In this document: one piece after another, positions 32,788 to 43,695 of the stretch
Layout: each line of letters opens with the position of its first letter
How positions within the stretch are numbered: the first letter of the stretch is position 1
Assembly: GCA_036245805.1 (NCBI GenBank)
Contig: BTRK01000004.1
Coordinates: 3,162,001-3,226,000, forward strand
Direction: 5' to 3'
From: Pristionchus mayeri
Lineage: Eukaryota; Nematoda; Chromadorea; Rhabditida; Neodiplogasteridae
DNA length: 64,000 bases
Program-made: the position numbers and the translations under genes
Notes under the pieces: model-generated
What the model was told of the DNA's origin: nothing
Databases searched by the model: none
What the model saw: only the letters and a program-made list of their open reading frames with translations

Positions 32788-34261
32788 TCATAGTTTGCTC
32801 GCTACGCGGGGAGTAACTGCGGTTGGAACCACATCTTCGTCCTGAATGGAATATTATGATTATGATAGTCACGATTCCGAATCTTACATTCCACGCCATC
32901 TCTTCGCGCCACCACTCGGCTGCTGCCGTCAAACCACAACGTTCCCGGAAACGCTGCAAGGAGATTAAGTCATGAGCTTCGAATTCCCTGCCGGGTGATA
33001 CACATTAACTTTCCAAAATAATTCACATTGGAATGCTTTCTCATATGACTAGAAGATGATAACAAATTTGAAGAGACTCCCCAACCTTGTCCATTCTCAA
33101 GCTCTGCTCGTACGAAAAGTGTTCTTTCCAGTTTCTCGATCCGCCCTTTCGAATGAATTCGCCACGTTGCCTTAAATAATGATATAAATCAATGTACAAT
33201 TTTCGAAAACACTAGATTCACAATCCCACCATTTGTCGGGAATCCATCGCCCTTGATTGACTTTCATGGATGCGAGACTCGATGCCTCAAGCCACGAATT
33301 GAGGTGGTCAAAGTAATCGCCGACTGCAACCTGTAATTCATTTGAAGTAATGAAAGTTCATGTAGTTCAAGTTAACGGTTCAAATTGCGAGGTTTTGAAT
33401 ATTGTTGAAAAGATTCTTACTCGTCCTTCCATGAAAATATCAAAGAACAGATCGAAGCTGCCATTCTCGAAATTGAAGACCTTGAGGTTCCTATGGTGAT
33501 GAAAGAAACTGAAAAAAAGGAACAGGTTCGAGCGGAAATTTGAAACTAAGTACCTCGTAAGGCAGTCCTTTGGGATCCTAACAGCAAAGATATACTTTGC
33601 ACCTCCTCCCTTCGGAATATCGGAGTAGGGAAGGTGGCTCTAAATGTTTGTCATTTACTACAAATTGGAATTTTTGACGATTTAAATATTGCGAGGATCA
33701 CCTTGAGTATTCGGGGGCTTTCCATTGCATCAACGAACGCCCCTCCTACGGATTCGATCATCGGAGAAACGACGAACAGAGGCGCTAAACATTTTCTCTG
33801 CAATTAGTCCAAACTGATTATTCCAACCTTTTTGGCCATTCTCCTTTTCGCCTTTATTCAGGTTAGTCTCGGATACTTCATACTCTGTCTTGCCTGAAAT
33901 TCATTCACTGTTTAGTAACTGTATCAGATTTTAAGTGAGTGTTGTACCGAGTAATTGATGGACGATGTGCTGAATCCAGGTCGTTCCACACTTCGAATAC
34001 GTGCACACGAAAATGTCGTCGGTCCGAGGTTTAAGCGACTTTGCTGAACTGAAAACAACCCTTTTTAACATGCGACATGCGAAAACAAAGATATCACCTG
34101 ATATGCTCCTTTTTGAATACGGCCCAGTGCTTGGGAGGAAGACGCTCAGTCTGAAATATCTTCCCACATAGATCTCTACACTTTCTAGGAATCCTTTCAG
34201 AGTGCCATCCCTTACGTAAACAATTGAATTTCTCAATGGCTACCTCGAGTTCTTCCTTCAT
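32788..34261 (-). CDS. Cytosolic sulfotransferase-like gene
   Basis: Exons: 34098-34261 (MKEEL... LPPKHWAVFKKEHI), 33948-34048 (RTDDIFVCTYSKCGTTWIQ), about 33845-33895, 33702-33797 (SPMIESVGGAFVDAMESPRILK), 33554-33639 (SHLPYSDIPKGG to VRIPKDCLT), 33421-33508 (FFHHHRNLKVF), about 33220-33330 (DYFDHLNSWLEA), 33086-33170 (FIRKGGSRNWKEHFSYEQ), 32888-32953 and 32788-32841. TYSKCGTTW is the 5'-phosphosulfate loop and RKGG..NWKEHF the conserved PAPS-binding end of SULT enzymes, which transfer sulfonate from PAPS to hydroxyl or amine groups. The serine after PKDCLT is rebuilt across an intron. One thing is missing: the TYEDM-type segment usually found between the W of the acceptor region and RKGG, which has only about 50 bp of room here. 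The exon at 33.85 kb also does not join cleanly. Activity is uncertain. Confidence 0.82.
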
Positions 34262-34702
34262 TCGACGCTATCGTTCCGACCTCTATCTGATATTCGATGG
34301 AAAGTGAGAGGGTGATAACAACGGAAAAAATTGTAGTACGCGTGCACATCAAAATGAACAATTGTCAAAGAGATACGCTCTAATGACTTGAAAAACAACA
34401 ACATGAAATGTACTGTTCGTTTGAAGCAGGAGCTGAATGTGCACTATAATCGACAAAAGAGAGGTTTTCCCCGAAGCTCATCTTGTGACTATCCTTATCA
34501 GTTGGTGGCGATCATGCAAACGCTATTTCTCTGTTTCCCTGGATTCTAGCGGCAAATTTGTTGAACAATAGTTCCCCAATTGTTTGTAATAATCCATAAG
34601 GATTTATTCAAATACAATAATTGCTTTCAAAAGGTCTTAAAATAAGTAACACATATGAAGAGAACGGGACCATAACATGAGCAGACAAACAGCCGTTGTT
34701 CG
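34262..34702. other. Intergenic between the sulfotransferase and srab genes
   Basis: About 440 bp upstream of the sulfotransferase start codon. No motif or exon recognised. Confidence 0.35.
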
Positions 34703-36061
34703 TTACCAGCCTCTAGTGATCTCTGCTGTGTATCTCACGATGAAGTTATCGTTCGACACACTGTTCTCCGATAGTTGCACCGAGATTCGCAAGTGCTCCA
34801 TTCTGAATTTCAACTGATCTTTCAGACTAGAAGCTGTGAGCACTTTTCGTGTCGAATGAAAACCAGAGGCATCACAATCGCCTGAAGCTGGAAGAAGTTT
34901 ACAAATTCCTCGAATATGGGATAGTCAGGTTGGCCTTCCAGGGCACGACCATATTCTAGATACGATATGATGACAGTGCAACTGAGGACGCCGTGAAACC
35001 TACAACGGACTTACTATTTCGAAACGGAATTCATTTGCGCGATTTGCTTTTTTATCAATGAATCAAACCTCGCAATTGGTCGAATCAGTTCGAGTATTCG
35101 TATGTTTTCTGAGATTTGATATCTGAAGCTTTCAATTAATCATAAGTGCAGCAGAAAGCAACCTTTCAGTAAGGCTGTGGCCTGTATCGATTAGTCGCGA
35201 AGTGTTTACTCTGTGAAGGTGATCAAAGAGAAACAGTAATCCACTCCATGATGAGCATGGGCACCTGATGCTAGGGGATTAACAGAAATTCATGAAATTC
35301 GTCCACCCCAATAATCTGGAAATAGATTTGGCCTCCATCGGGTGCAGCAGTTGAAGCAGCATACGTCGCCCCGAAGTCATAAGCGAGTAGGCACATTGCA
35401 GACGCGAAGAAGACGTGAGCAAACTTGAACGAAATATCATTACAATTTTCCAATTTTTTGATGCGTTTACATGAGCCCAGAAGTAGAGAGGATTCTTTTC
35501 AGAGGTTTCGTAAGTCCTGAAGTTTTTGGAAGCAACATATCGCTCGATTGACATCATGAAAATCGAGGATAAGGATCCTGAATCATAAATAGAGCCGAAC
35601 AATTTGCTTGACTAAATACCGTGAACTGCAACTACGAAAGGAAATCGTCGCATGAAATGCTCAGCAGAGGAAATTGCATATAAATTGGAATATCTCAAGC
35701 GATGAAAGTAAAAAGAATGCTAAGCAATGCTCACTGATATTTGTAGAGAGTGAGCGAAAAATCGATTACGCATGATAAAGCAAGACAAAAGACGTAGCGA
35801 TAATGAAATCGCATGAGAGTGGTCAAACTTTGATGAACGAGCACTTTGCTGTAGTTCAATGACTGTTTTGTATTCATTCTGTCTTTACCTTTTGTATTTT
35901 ATGATTCTCAGCAGGAGAGGAAGTGCAATTAAAGCAAGTATTAGCTTAACAGATATAATCTATAAAAATCAATGCAATGTAGACTAAGTTGTACTCACCC
36001 ATCGGAACAACTTGCTATCATGAAGATACTGTGACTGGTAGATGACCGAGGTGTTACCCAT
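34703..36061 (-). CDS. srab-family chemoreceptor GPCR
   Basis: Exons: 35999-36061 (MGNTSVIYQSQYLHD), 35889-35944 (LILALIALPLLLRIIKYK), 35735-35878, 35620-35693 (AISSAEHFMRRFPFVVAVH), 35471-35577 (SSIFMMSIERYVASKNFRTYE), 35307-35423 (FFASAMCLLAYDFG), 35163-35270 (ending RLIDTGHSLTER), 35069-35122 (YQISENIRILELIRPIAR) and 34999 downward (FHGVLSCTVIISYLEYGRAL). The IERYVAS..YE motif after TM3 and the SLTERYQISENIR segment before TM6 are hallmarks of nematode srab/sra receptors. Two joints are unclear: between 35307-35423 and 35163-35270 the phases disagree by one or two bases, and near 34835 the frame stops unless a 17-nt GT..AG stretch is removed, after which a plausible tail continues to 34703. 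It may be functional or newly decaying. Confidence 0.75.
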
Positions 36062-37061
36062 TCGATAGGAGCACGAGGAAGAATGATTATGCTTGTCTGA
36101 GATAGAAAAGACGCTCAACCGAACAGAGCAATGGCATGATGATTCTTGTCATCATACATCTAGCGACTGCAAGGGAGATTCTGTATTCACCATTCCATTA
36201 TTAGTTGAAATGTTTTCCCACTCACGCGGAAACGGTGAGAAATCAAATACGTATTTTAACGGAGGCAAGAATAATAATGCCTAAATTAGAAAGACAACTT
36301 ACGAGTTTTATGTGGGTGTCATGCAAATTTCGAGGCTCATTTCGCCATCAGTGTGTCCGTGTACATTGTGTTTAATCCTAATGTTGAGACAACACGGAAG
36401 CTTAGCTTCGCGCATAAGTCACTGATATCGGCATTATTCACTGAACGATCAACCAATCACTTTTCCTATTTCTCATACCAATCGAACCTCTGCGATGCTT
36501 TCTCTTCTGCATTCTCAAGCAAAACAACCATGAGATTGAAGATGAATAGTCGATGAATGTCAGCGCGAATCAACTGCCACTTCTGTAAATGTTTTGAGAA
36601 ATTTTCCTTGGTGCAGTTAACCAGGTTAATTTGGAAAAATACCATGTTAATCAGCAACTTTTTTTGGTTGTTGGACCTTCATATTTTGCAACTTTAAAAA
36701 GTTAGGTCCTACGCCATTGTTTCACAAAATACTGATGAACATTTTCAGCGCTTCTTTACCGCCGGGTCACAAATGTAGCAGTGCCTGACGAGGCGAGCAT
36801 TTATTGAAAGAGAATCAAACAATATTTTAAGCCCTCAAAAACCGAGAAGAGTCAAACCTCATCGTGGTAAAGGACAGTTCATCACTCCCCAAACGATAAT
36901 TAATTCGATTCTGGAGATTGGACAAGCAATTCTGGTCCAGAATAGGGTTAATTTTTCCTATAACTTTTACGTGAGATTTATGACAATAAATTCGCATAAT
37001 TGTGCATCGTACATCAATCGCAAACCGGCGTTAAAATAATCAATCCAAAGCTAGGATATAA
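36062..37061. other. Gene-free DNA including a segment copied to 45.1 kb
   Basis: 36062-36744 holds no recognised exon. From 36745 (ATTTTCAGCGCTTCTTTACC) to 37061 the sequence is nearly identical to 45111-45427, where it lies inside the element that interrupts the cysteine synthase pseudogene. Confidence 0.7.
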
Positions 37062-38934
37062 GAGTGACTATCTGAGAGAACTGAGCAATTTCACCTATGT
37101 GCCGTACAGCAAAAAATAAAGTGTTGATTTTAAGATACCCCTCGGCGTAACTTTTCACGTAGAGTTCGAAAATCGACCTTAGGAAGCCGTATCTCTGACC
37201 CCTGATTTTCTGTGGCGGGCCTCAACGATGAGGTCAGTTTTTGTAAATCGTGAACGGTTGATCCAAGCCCCATACATAGATAGTAATTCTGACAGAACTC
37301 GACGAGATAAGCATTTTTACTGTTGGAAGTGAAAGGCTAGCTCATCTATGAAAAAAGTTGAGGCAGTTTTAAATATTTAAATAGTTATTGTGTAAACACT
37401 TTTCCCGGGGTGTAATTTTAAATATGTTTATTGGATTCCTCGTGAAAAGTTACCCCTAGGAACAAATTTTCACTCGCAAAATCGCGAGACAATGATGTTT
37501 CCCGAAATGCGGAATAAGGAAGTATGACGAATCACTGAATTTCGAAAATTTCGCACCATTGCGATTTCAACATTTTACCAATTAGGAAACGTTGCCAGTA
37601 CTGTACTTCAACTTTTTATGCATAATTGGATAGTATTCTCTTTAATAGACATGCCTTACGATATCAACAAATCATTCTTTTCATATGCCAATTTCTCAAA
37701 TTTGCACGTTGCAAACTCAACATTTCGAGACCACTTGACGCTGTAACTGTGGCCATGCTGTAGTATGCGTCGACCTGAGTAAAAATTGGTGGAACAGTCC
37801 AACTCGAATATATCGGGGCTCCAGTTATTGACGCCCGAATATGGCTTAAATGAAAATGTCCGAAATATTTAAATTCATTTTGGGAGTTAATATTGAGAAT
37901 TCTCATTTAATATTTGTGTAAATAATGTTTTCGTAACCTGAGGAATCAAATACGTCTGGAAAAGCGATCGTTTGGACAATTTTTCAAAAATCGAAATTTT
38001 CAAATGTCTAAAATTTCGGAAATTTTGAAAAGGCAAGGTGTGTATTTTTGCATATAGTTTATACATCAGATTACAAAAACATTATTTACAACAATATTAA
38101 ATGAGAATTCTCAAAATTAACTCCCAAAATGAATTTAAATATTTCGGACATTTTCATTTAAGCCATATTCGGGCGTCAATAACTGGAGCCCCGATATATT
38201 CGAGTTGGACTGTTCCACCAATTTTTACTCAGGTCGATGCATACTACAGCATGGCCATAGTTACATCGTCAAGTGGTCTCGAAATGTTGAGTTTGCAACG
38301 TGCAAATTTGAGAAATTGGCATATGAAAAAAATGATTTGTTGATATCGTAAGGCATGTCTATTAAAGAGAATACTATCCAATTATGCATAAAAAGTTGAA
38401 GTACAGTACTGGCAACGTTTCCTAATTGGTAAAATGTTGAAATCGCAATGGTGCGAAATTTTCGAAATTCAGTGATTCATCATGCTTCCTTATTCCGCAT
38501 TTCGGGAAACATCATTGTCTCGCGATTTTGAGAGTGAAAATTTGTTCCTAGGGGTAACTTTTCACGAGGAATCCAATAAACATATTTAAAATTACACCCC
38601 GGGAAAAGTGTTTACACAATAACTATTTAAATATTTAAAACTGCCTCAACTTTTTTCACAGATGAGCTAGCCTTTCACTTCCAACATAAAAAATGCTTAT
38701 CTCGTCGAGTTATTTCAGAATTACTATCTATATATGGGGCTTGGATCAACCGTTCACGATTTACAAAAACCGACCTCAGCGTTGAGGTGCGCCAGAGAAA
38801 ATCAGAGGTCAGAGATACGGCTTCCTAAGGTCGATTTTCGAACTCTACGTGAAAAGATACCCCTAGGACATTATTTATTTGAAATTTCATTTTTTGCTGT
38901 ACGGCCTGAGGTAAGCCCTCTCAGATAGTCATTC
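37062..38934. mobile_element. Palindromic foldback element, family B (copy B3)
   Basis: Starts GAGTGACTATCTGAGAG and ends CTCTCAGATAGTCATTC, flanked by ATAA at 37058-37061 and 38935-38938 (target duplication). The arms carry the family B blocks CGACCTTAGGAAGCCGTATC and CCGTACAGCAAAAAAT. Both halves contain an 80-codon frame (37664-37906 minus, 38101-38343 plus) starting MRILNINSQNEFKYF or MRILKINSQNEFKYF, which is the same arm sequence. No transposase. Confidence 0.85.
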
Positions 38935-39017
38935 ATAAGCAACACACATTTGCAAAGACACAATTATCCAATAGAGTAAGCGAATTGAAAAATAGTTGTA
39001 TTTTATTGAGAAATAAT

Positions 39018-40591
39018 TCATTTTTGGTTTACTTCGAAAAAGCCCCGATCAAGTGCCAATTGTGCATTCGTATCTATAACACGTTCAATAGTGAATCGAT
39101 GTGGGAGCACATTTTTGTTGAACAGCCTTCCGCTCAGAACAAATTCCGTCGGCATTTTGAGTACTATTCGTCCATCGAAGACACACAGAAGCTCACAACC
39201 TTGATTGAAGATCTGCAAATTATCACTTGAATAAAAAAAAATTACAGAACAATGTCAATAAATCACAAGCAGGAAGGCAAAATCAATACACTCACAAACA
39301 CATCGTAATCATAAAATATTTATTTAATTTCTGCAACTACTCACTGTATGATTTTCGAAAACAAGCGGAGTTGTCCTTGGTTGGTATTCTTCTCTAACTT
39401 CACTCTGTACGAACTCCGTTAGGCCCAGCATATCCAGAATCTCCTCCTTCAAGTATCCGGCGTTGCCTTCAATCTGGAAGCGCAGAGATGCTGCTTCCGA
39501 GCGCTCGGAAATAGCCTGAAACTTGTAATTATACTCATATACACGTACATCCTTCCAAATTTTAAGAAGATTATATATGAAAACAACACTACCTTAGCAA
39601 CCTTCATGATTCCTTGCGCAGTGAATAGGGTTGAAGAGATATCGAGGTGGACTTCCTGCTTCATTTCAGTCGCGATTCTCAGCAATTCTTCGTTCGAGAT
39701 CAAATTCGCATCAATGTATGGAATGGGATCCAGAAACTGATTTCGGTCCTGAATTTTTTAACGGTGTTGTTGACAATGAACGCCGAACCTCATTGAGCAA
39801 TTCTATCGACGCTTTCCTAATCGCCATACATCGATTGATAATGCTCCTCATGAGCGAATTCTTCCTCGGTTTCATTCCAGAGAAACTGAGGCGTACGGAG
39901 TCTAAGTGCTCTAAGGAGAAAACCTTATCGATCCTGCAAAAAAACATTGAGGCATTCTCGTCTAAAGCCCAATCACCATTCATCATTTTCCAGCGATTCT
40001 ATAGAAGTTTCCAACTCAATTTGATCGATTTTGATGGAGATTGAGCGAAAGAAATCGACCAAATCTGAGTGGTGCCTCTGCAAATACGTGTTTCACTGGC
40101 CACCAATGTTTACGATAATTCGAAAAAAATAACAAAAATACCTACCGGAGTGATAATTCGAAGTTGTTGAATCCGTTGTACTGCACACTGTGTGAGTTTT
40201 TCAGATACTCTCGATTTTAGATTTTCTATTGCATCATCGCAATAACGTCTGCGCATGTTGAGAATCGAGCACAAAAGATCCTAAAGTTTAAAGTTTATCA
40301 AAAGCAAAAATTAAGGTAAAGCCCACCCCGCATCGGACTTTGATGTCGAGAGAGTCCAGAACGGGCGTCTTTGCGGGAGTTCTCTGAACGGGCGTTACAT
40401 TATTCACAAATTGCGAATTGAACCGAAATTGTTTGCAATTCATAACAAAATGCCATCCAAAAGTGAAGCGTCAGCTGAATCTCAGAAACACTAGCGAATA
40501 AAGCGAAAACAAATGCATAATCTCGAACCTTCTTTCGAATCGGGTGCAAGTTCTTCCCATCAGATTTTTTCGGGCGGAGTGTACGAGCCAT
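39018..40591 (-). CDS. Seven-exon gene of unknown function (321 residues)
   Basis: Exons 40529-40591, 40146-40280, 39977-40077, 39789-39933, 39593-39748, 39345-39515 and 39018-39212 join in phase to 966 nt. The N terminus is basic (MARTLRPKKSDGKNLHPIRKK). The middle is helix-rich (LLCSILNMRRRYCDDAIENL; RIDKVFSLEHLDSVRL; SNEELLRIATEMKQEVHL; RSEAASLRFQIEGN). The C-terminal 64 residues look beta-rich (CELLCVFDGRIVLKMPTEFV; RFTIERVIDTNAQLAL). There is no signal peptide or membrane segment. I do not recognise the family; a nuclear complex subunit would fit the basic start and helices, but that is a guess. An in-frame upstream ATG at 40681 could extend the N terminus by 30 residues. Confidence 0.75.
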
Positions 40592-40727
40592 TTCACTCAC
40601 AGACAAAGAAGAAGACGAGAGATTCACAACGGGGGAAAGTGACTCAACGTGTGTGAACGTGTATGGACACGATAGTGCCATAGGGATGAAGAATCAGAGG
40701 GAGGGAGAGAATATTCAGGGAGTAGGG

Positions 40728-40843
40728 AGTAGTGATGCCAAATCGGCGCGCGCTCTCCTTGTTTCACGCGCTCTCTCACCGGTCAGACAGAGCGAGAGAG
40801 CGTGAGAAATGAGGAGAGCACGCGCCGATTTGGCACCACTAGT
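40728..40843. repeat. Short hairpin element, copy H5
   Basis: The arm GATGCCAAATCGGCGCGCGC continues to CTCTCC..CACGCGCTCTCTC. It pairs with GAGAGAGCGTGAGAAATGAGGAGAG and GCGCCGATTTGGCA. The core ACCGGTCAGA matches H1 and H4, but the outer arm does not resemble theirs. It lies about 140 bp upstream of the unknown gene. Confidence 0.85.
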
Positions 40844-40978
40844 AGGGAGCAAACATGAGCAAGGAAACAGATTTCAGCTGCGATTTTCTAATTTTTTTAT
40901 ATTTTTAGTTGTATTTACAGAACAATAATCGCCTCATTCTTTGTGAGGAGTCAAGGAACCTATAAAATGAGTTTTGAA

Positions 40979-42556
40979 CTCATGAGTAGAGTGCGGAGAG
41001 GAAGAGGAAGAGGAAGACTCTGCCACTCTTTTGGGGGGGGGGGGGGAGAGCGAGGAATGAGCAAGAGGGAGGGGAAAGTGCAAAGTCTTCCGGAAGACTT
41101 TTCGATCTTCCGAAAGAGTTGGAACTTTTCCACACGGATTGGTTCAAAATTTGACCGTTTTTGGTTGCGCCTACCCTTTGCATCCCAAGAGGAGATTATT
41201 CAGTCTCTGCCCCAATTTACATGCACCAGCAGAGTGCAGACTTCGAAGTTCAGTCTGGGGGTTATCACACGTTGCTTTACCTGTTTCTTCTTGCTGTTTC
41301 TTGTAGTTATCGTTGCGTCGTCAGGTGTTCTACCCTGCTAAACTCGTCCCTCACCCAGGAACCTCTTTTCCGGCGCCACTCAGCTCTGGTTCGGTGACCA
41401 ACTGTTCAGGCTCGTTTTTTCTGCCATTATTTGTTCTGTTTGTGACCCTTTTGGTTTCCTTTCCGATGCTAATATTGATCACTTGTCGTATCAGTGCCAA
41501 CTATGCGACGCGTGCCACACCTCGAGCAACGTTGCCCTGCACAACAACGGCTTCTCTCATGCGTGGACTTCAACCTAGTTCAGTGAGTGGTTTTTTCTTG
41601 TGTTTCCTGCTTGTTTATTGCCCGGATTGACTCTTTCTTATGATTTTTGCTTTGTTCATTTGTAATTTCAACACGAGAGCTGTCCTACCAAACAATGCCC
41701 GTTGCGCTGCTCATGCCCCATTCTGATCTCAAAACCGGGAGTCTACTGAACTCATACTAGGACTACGCATTTTCCTGTGAGCTTTTCCTGATTTTTTGCC
41801 TCCGAACAGCTCTTTACTGTTAATTGGTAAGCTTGGTACCGAATAGCTGATTTCCTCCTAGAAGTAGTGCTAGTTCCTATACCAGATGCTGCCTCTCCCT
41901 TTTCAGAAGCTTTTCTCACTGCTTAATTTTCACTACTCCCTCTACGTGTTCGTCTTCTCCCTTGGAGCAAGCAGACAGACTTTGAAGACGCCGTAAGAAG
42001 AAATTGCGGAGTCCCTTCCTTCCATTGACCCCTCAAAATTTTCCCCATTTCTTAGCATTTTTCGTCCTTAGTGTAATTTCGGCCCCTTTGTCTTCAGTTA
42101 CGCGAATCCTAACTACTTCAGCCTCTCCCGTTATCTTCCTGACCTGTTGAGGAATCCTCTAACAATCGCCCTTACGAGTCAACTACTGTCCGTATTTATA
42201 GTGTTGGATGTTATATCCACCTTTTATTGTCTCAATTTGTAATGATTGTAAGTTTTTGTTGATTAACAAGTTTTTTCCTATGTTTTGATTCAATATTGTG
42301 ATAAGCGGTATGGATAAATTGATCTTGTGTGGTTCTGACACCGGAACACTCTTCCCTCTATCACTTCCAGCATTTTAAACACAGAAACAAGAAAAAAATC
42401 AGTGAAACAGGCCAGTTTGGCATTTTGGTCTTCCGGAAGACCTCGCAATCTTCCGGAAGAATTTCCCCCCTCCCTCTCATTCTTCCGGAAGAGCAACACT
42501 CATTTCGCGCCGCGCCGAGCGGTCTTCCCTCTTCCTCTCCGCACTCTACTCATGAG
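40979..42556. mobile_element. 1.6-kb inverted-repeat element with CTTCCGGAAG repeats
   Basis: CTCATGAGTAGAGTGCGGAG at 40979 mirrors CTCCGCACTCTACTCATGAG ending at 42556. The arms match discontinuously over about 200 bp. The palindrome CTTCCGGAAG occurs at 41087, 42430, 42450 and 42482, with a variant at 41107. A G14 tract is at 41033-41046. The 1.2-kb interior is CT-rich and shows no recognisable protein. Confidence 0.65.
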
Positions 42557-43072
42557 CATTCCCTGAGTGTTCTCTGGTGTGACCTGCTCTCCCAATTGTT
42601 CCGACCTGTTTTGACCCTCTCCCTCCCTCTTCGAGTCACTCATTCGCCCTCGTTCTTGCACAAAACTTGCCCGATTGCACGTAGACCACAGCCTCCATCC
42701 GCCCTTTTGTCATCACTCATCACCTCCCCTCGTAGATCTTTGCTGCGACGAACCATTGAACTCAAAATAACTTAACAATACACATAATTATATCAATTAT
42801 GCTAATTATGAAATGAGTTTATCAAAATCTATCGAGTAATACGGTGGTGCTGAAGTACACGAAAAAATATAGGTTAACGGGGGACTACCGAGCTATCCGA
42901 TAAACTTTGAACTAGCGTTGAGCACAACGATTGGGGAATGCTGCAAAGCGCCCAATAAAATGCCGTTCTGATCGGATAGCTACTTTGGTCGATTAGCATC
43001 AAAGATCAAGTAACGATCACCAATATGATGGAAATGGGTGGCCTCAGATCGAGGGTAGAAAGAGAAACTAGC
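42557..43072. other. Upstream flank of the cysteine synthase pseudogene
   Basis: A CT-rich part (about 42590-42740, with CTTGCACGTAGACCACAG) resembles 47440-47550 (CTTGCACGTACTCCACACG), so a further dispersed repeat is present on both sides of the pseudogene. No gene. Confidence 0.5.
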
Positions 43073-43112
43073 GAATTGTCAGCATTCGCCCTCGTTATAA
43101 ATAAGAACAGCA
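43073..43112 (+). promoter_or_regulatory. Putative promoter block shared by both cysteine synthase copies
   Basis: GAATTGTCAGCATTCGCCCT followed by TATAAATAAGAACAG, about 90-125 bp upstream of the start codon. The intact paralog has the same block at 49885-49923. A likely splice acceptor, TTCTCAG at 43186-43192, lies just before the ATG and could accept a spliced leader. Confidence 0.55.
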
Positions 43113-43626
43113 AGACGAGCGAACAAGCACTTCTGGCAGTTGTTCCATTCCTCAATCTCTTTCTGCCTCACTCACTGATCTTCCCTTCTCAGATCATCAT
43201 GTCCATCCGCAAGGAAATCTGTGCTAACACTGGCGGCGCCATCGGCAATACTCCCCTCGTCTTTCTCAACTCCATCGGGAAGGGACTGCCCGGAAAGATC
43301 GGTCAGCATCTCATTACTCCCACAGTTGTATCTCGATCTTGAAATTATTAACTGCTTTCAACTGTCAATTTTGAAGCTGTAAAGCTGGACTACATGAACC
43401 CCGCGGGCTCGGTGAAGAACCGCGTTGGTTTCGCAATGATCGACGATGCGGAGAAGAAGGTAATGCAGGAGCGCAACTCGTAATGTTACTGTATCTAATC
43501 GATATCAGGGTCTGATCACGCCAGGCAAGACCGTCCTCATCGAGCCCACTTCGGGAAATATGGGAATCGCTCTAGCATTTGTTGCCATGATAAAGGGGTT
43601 GGTTGTATAGTTCGTAATTCGGGCCT

Positions 43627-43695
43627 CCGTCTCTTCATTTCACACACTCTATCGACCGGTCGATCGGCGAGAGAGTGCACAGAATGAAGAGACCG
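43627..43695. repeat. Short hairpin element, copy H6, in intron 3 of the CYSL pseudogene
   Basis: CGTCTCTTCATTTCACACAC pairs with the arm ending GAATGAAGAGACCG, around a core ATCGACCGGTCGATCGGCGAG. The intact paralog lacks it at the same intron, so it inserted after the duplication. Confidence 0.8.
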
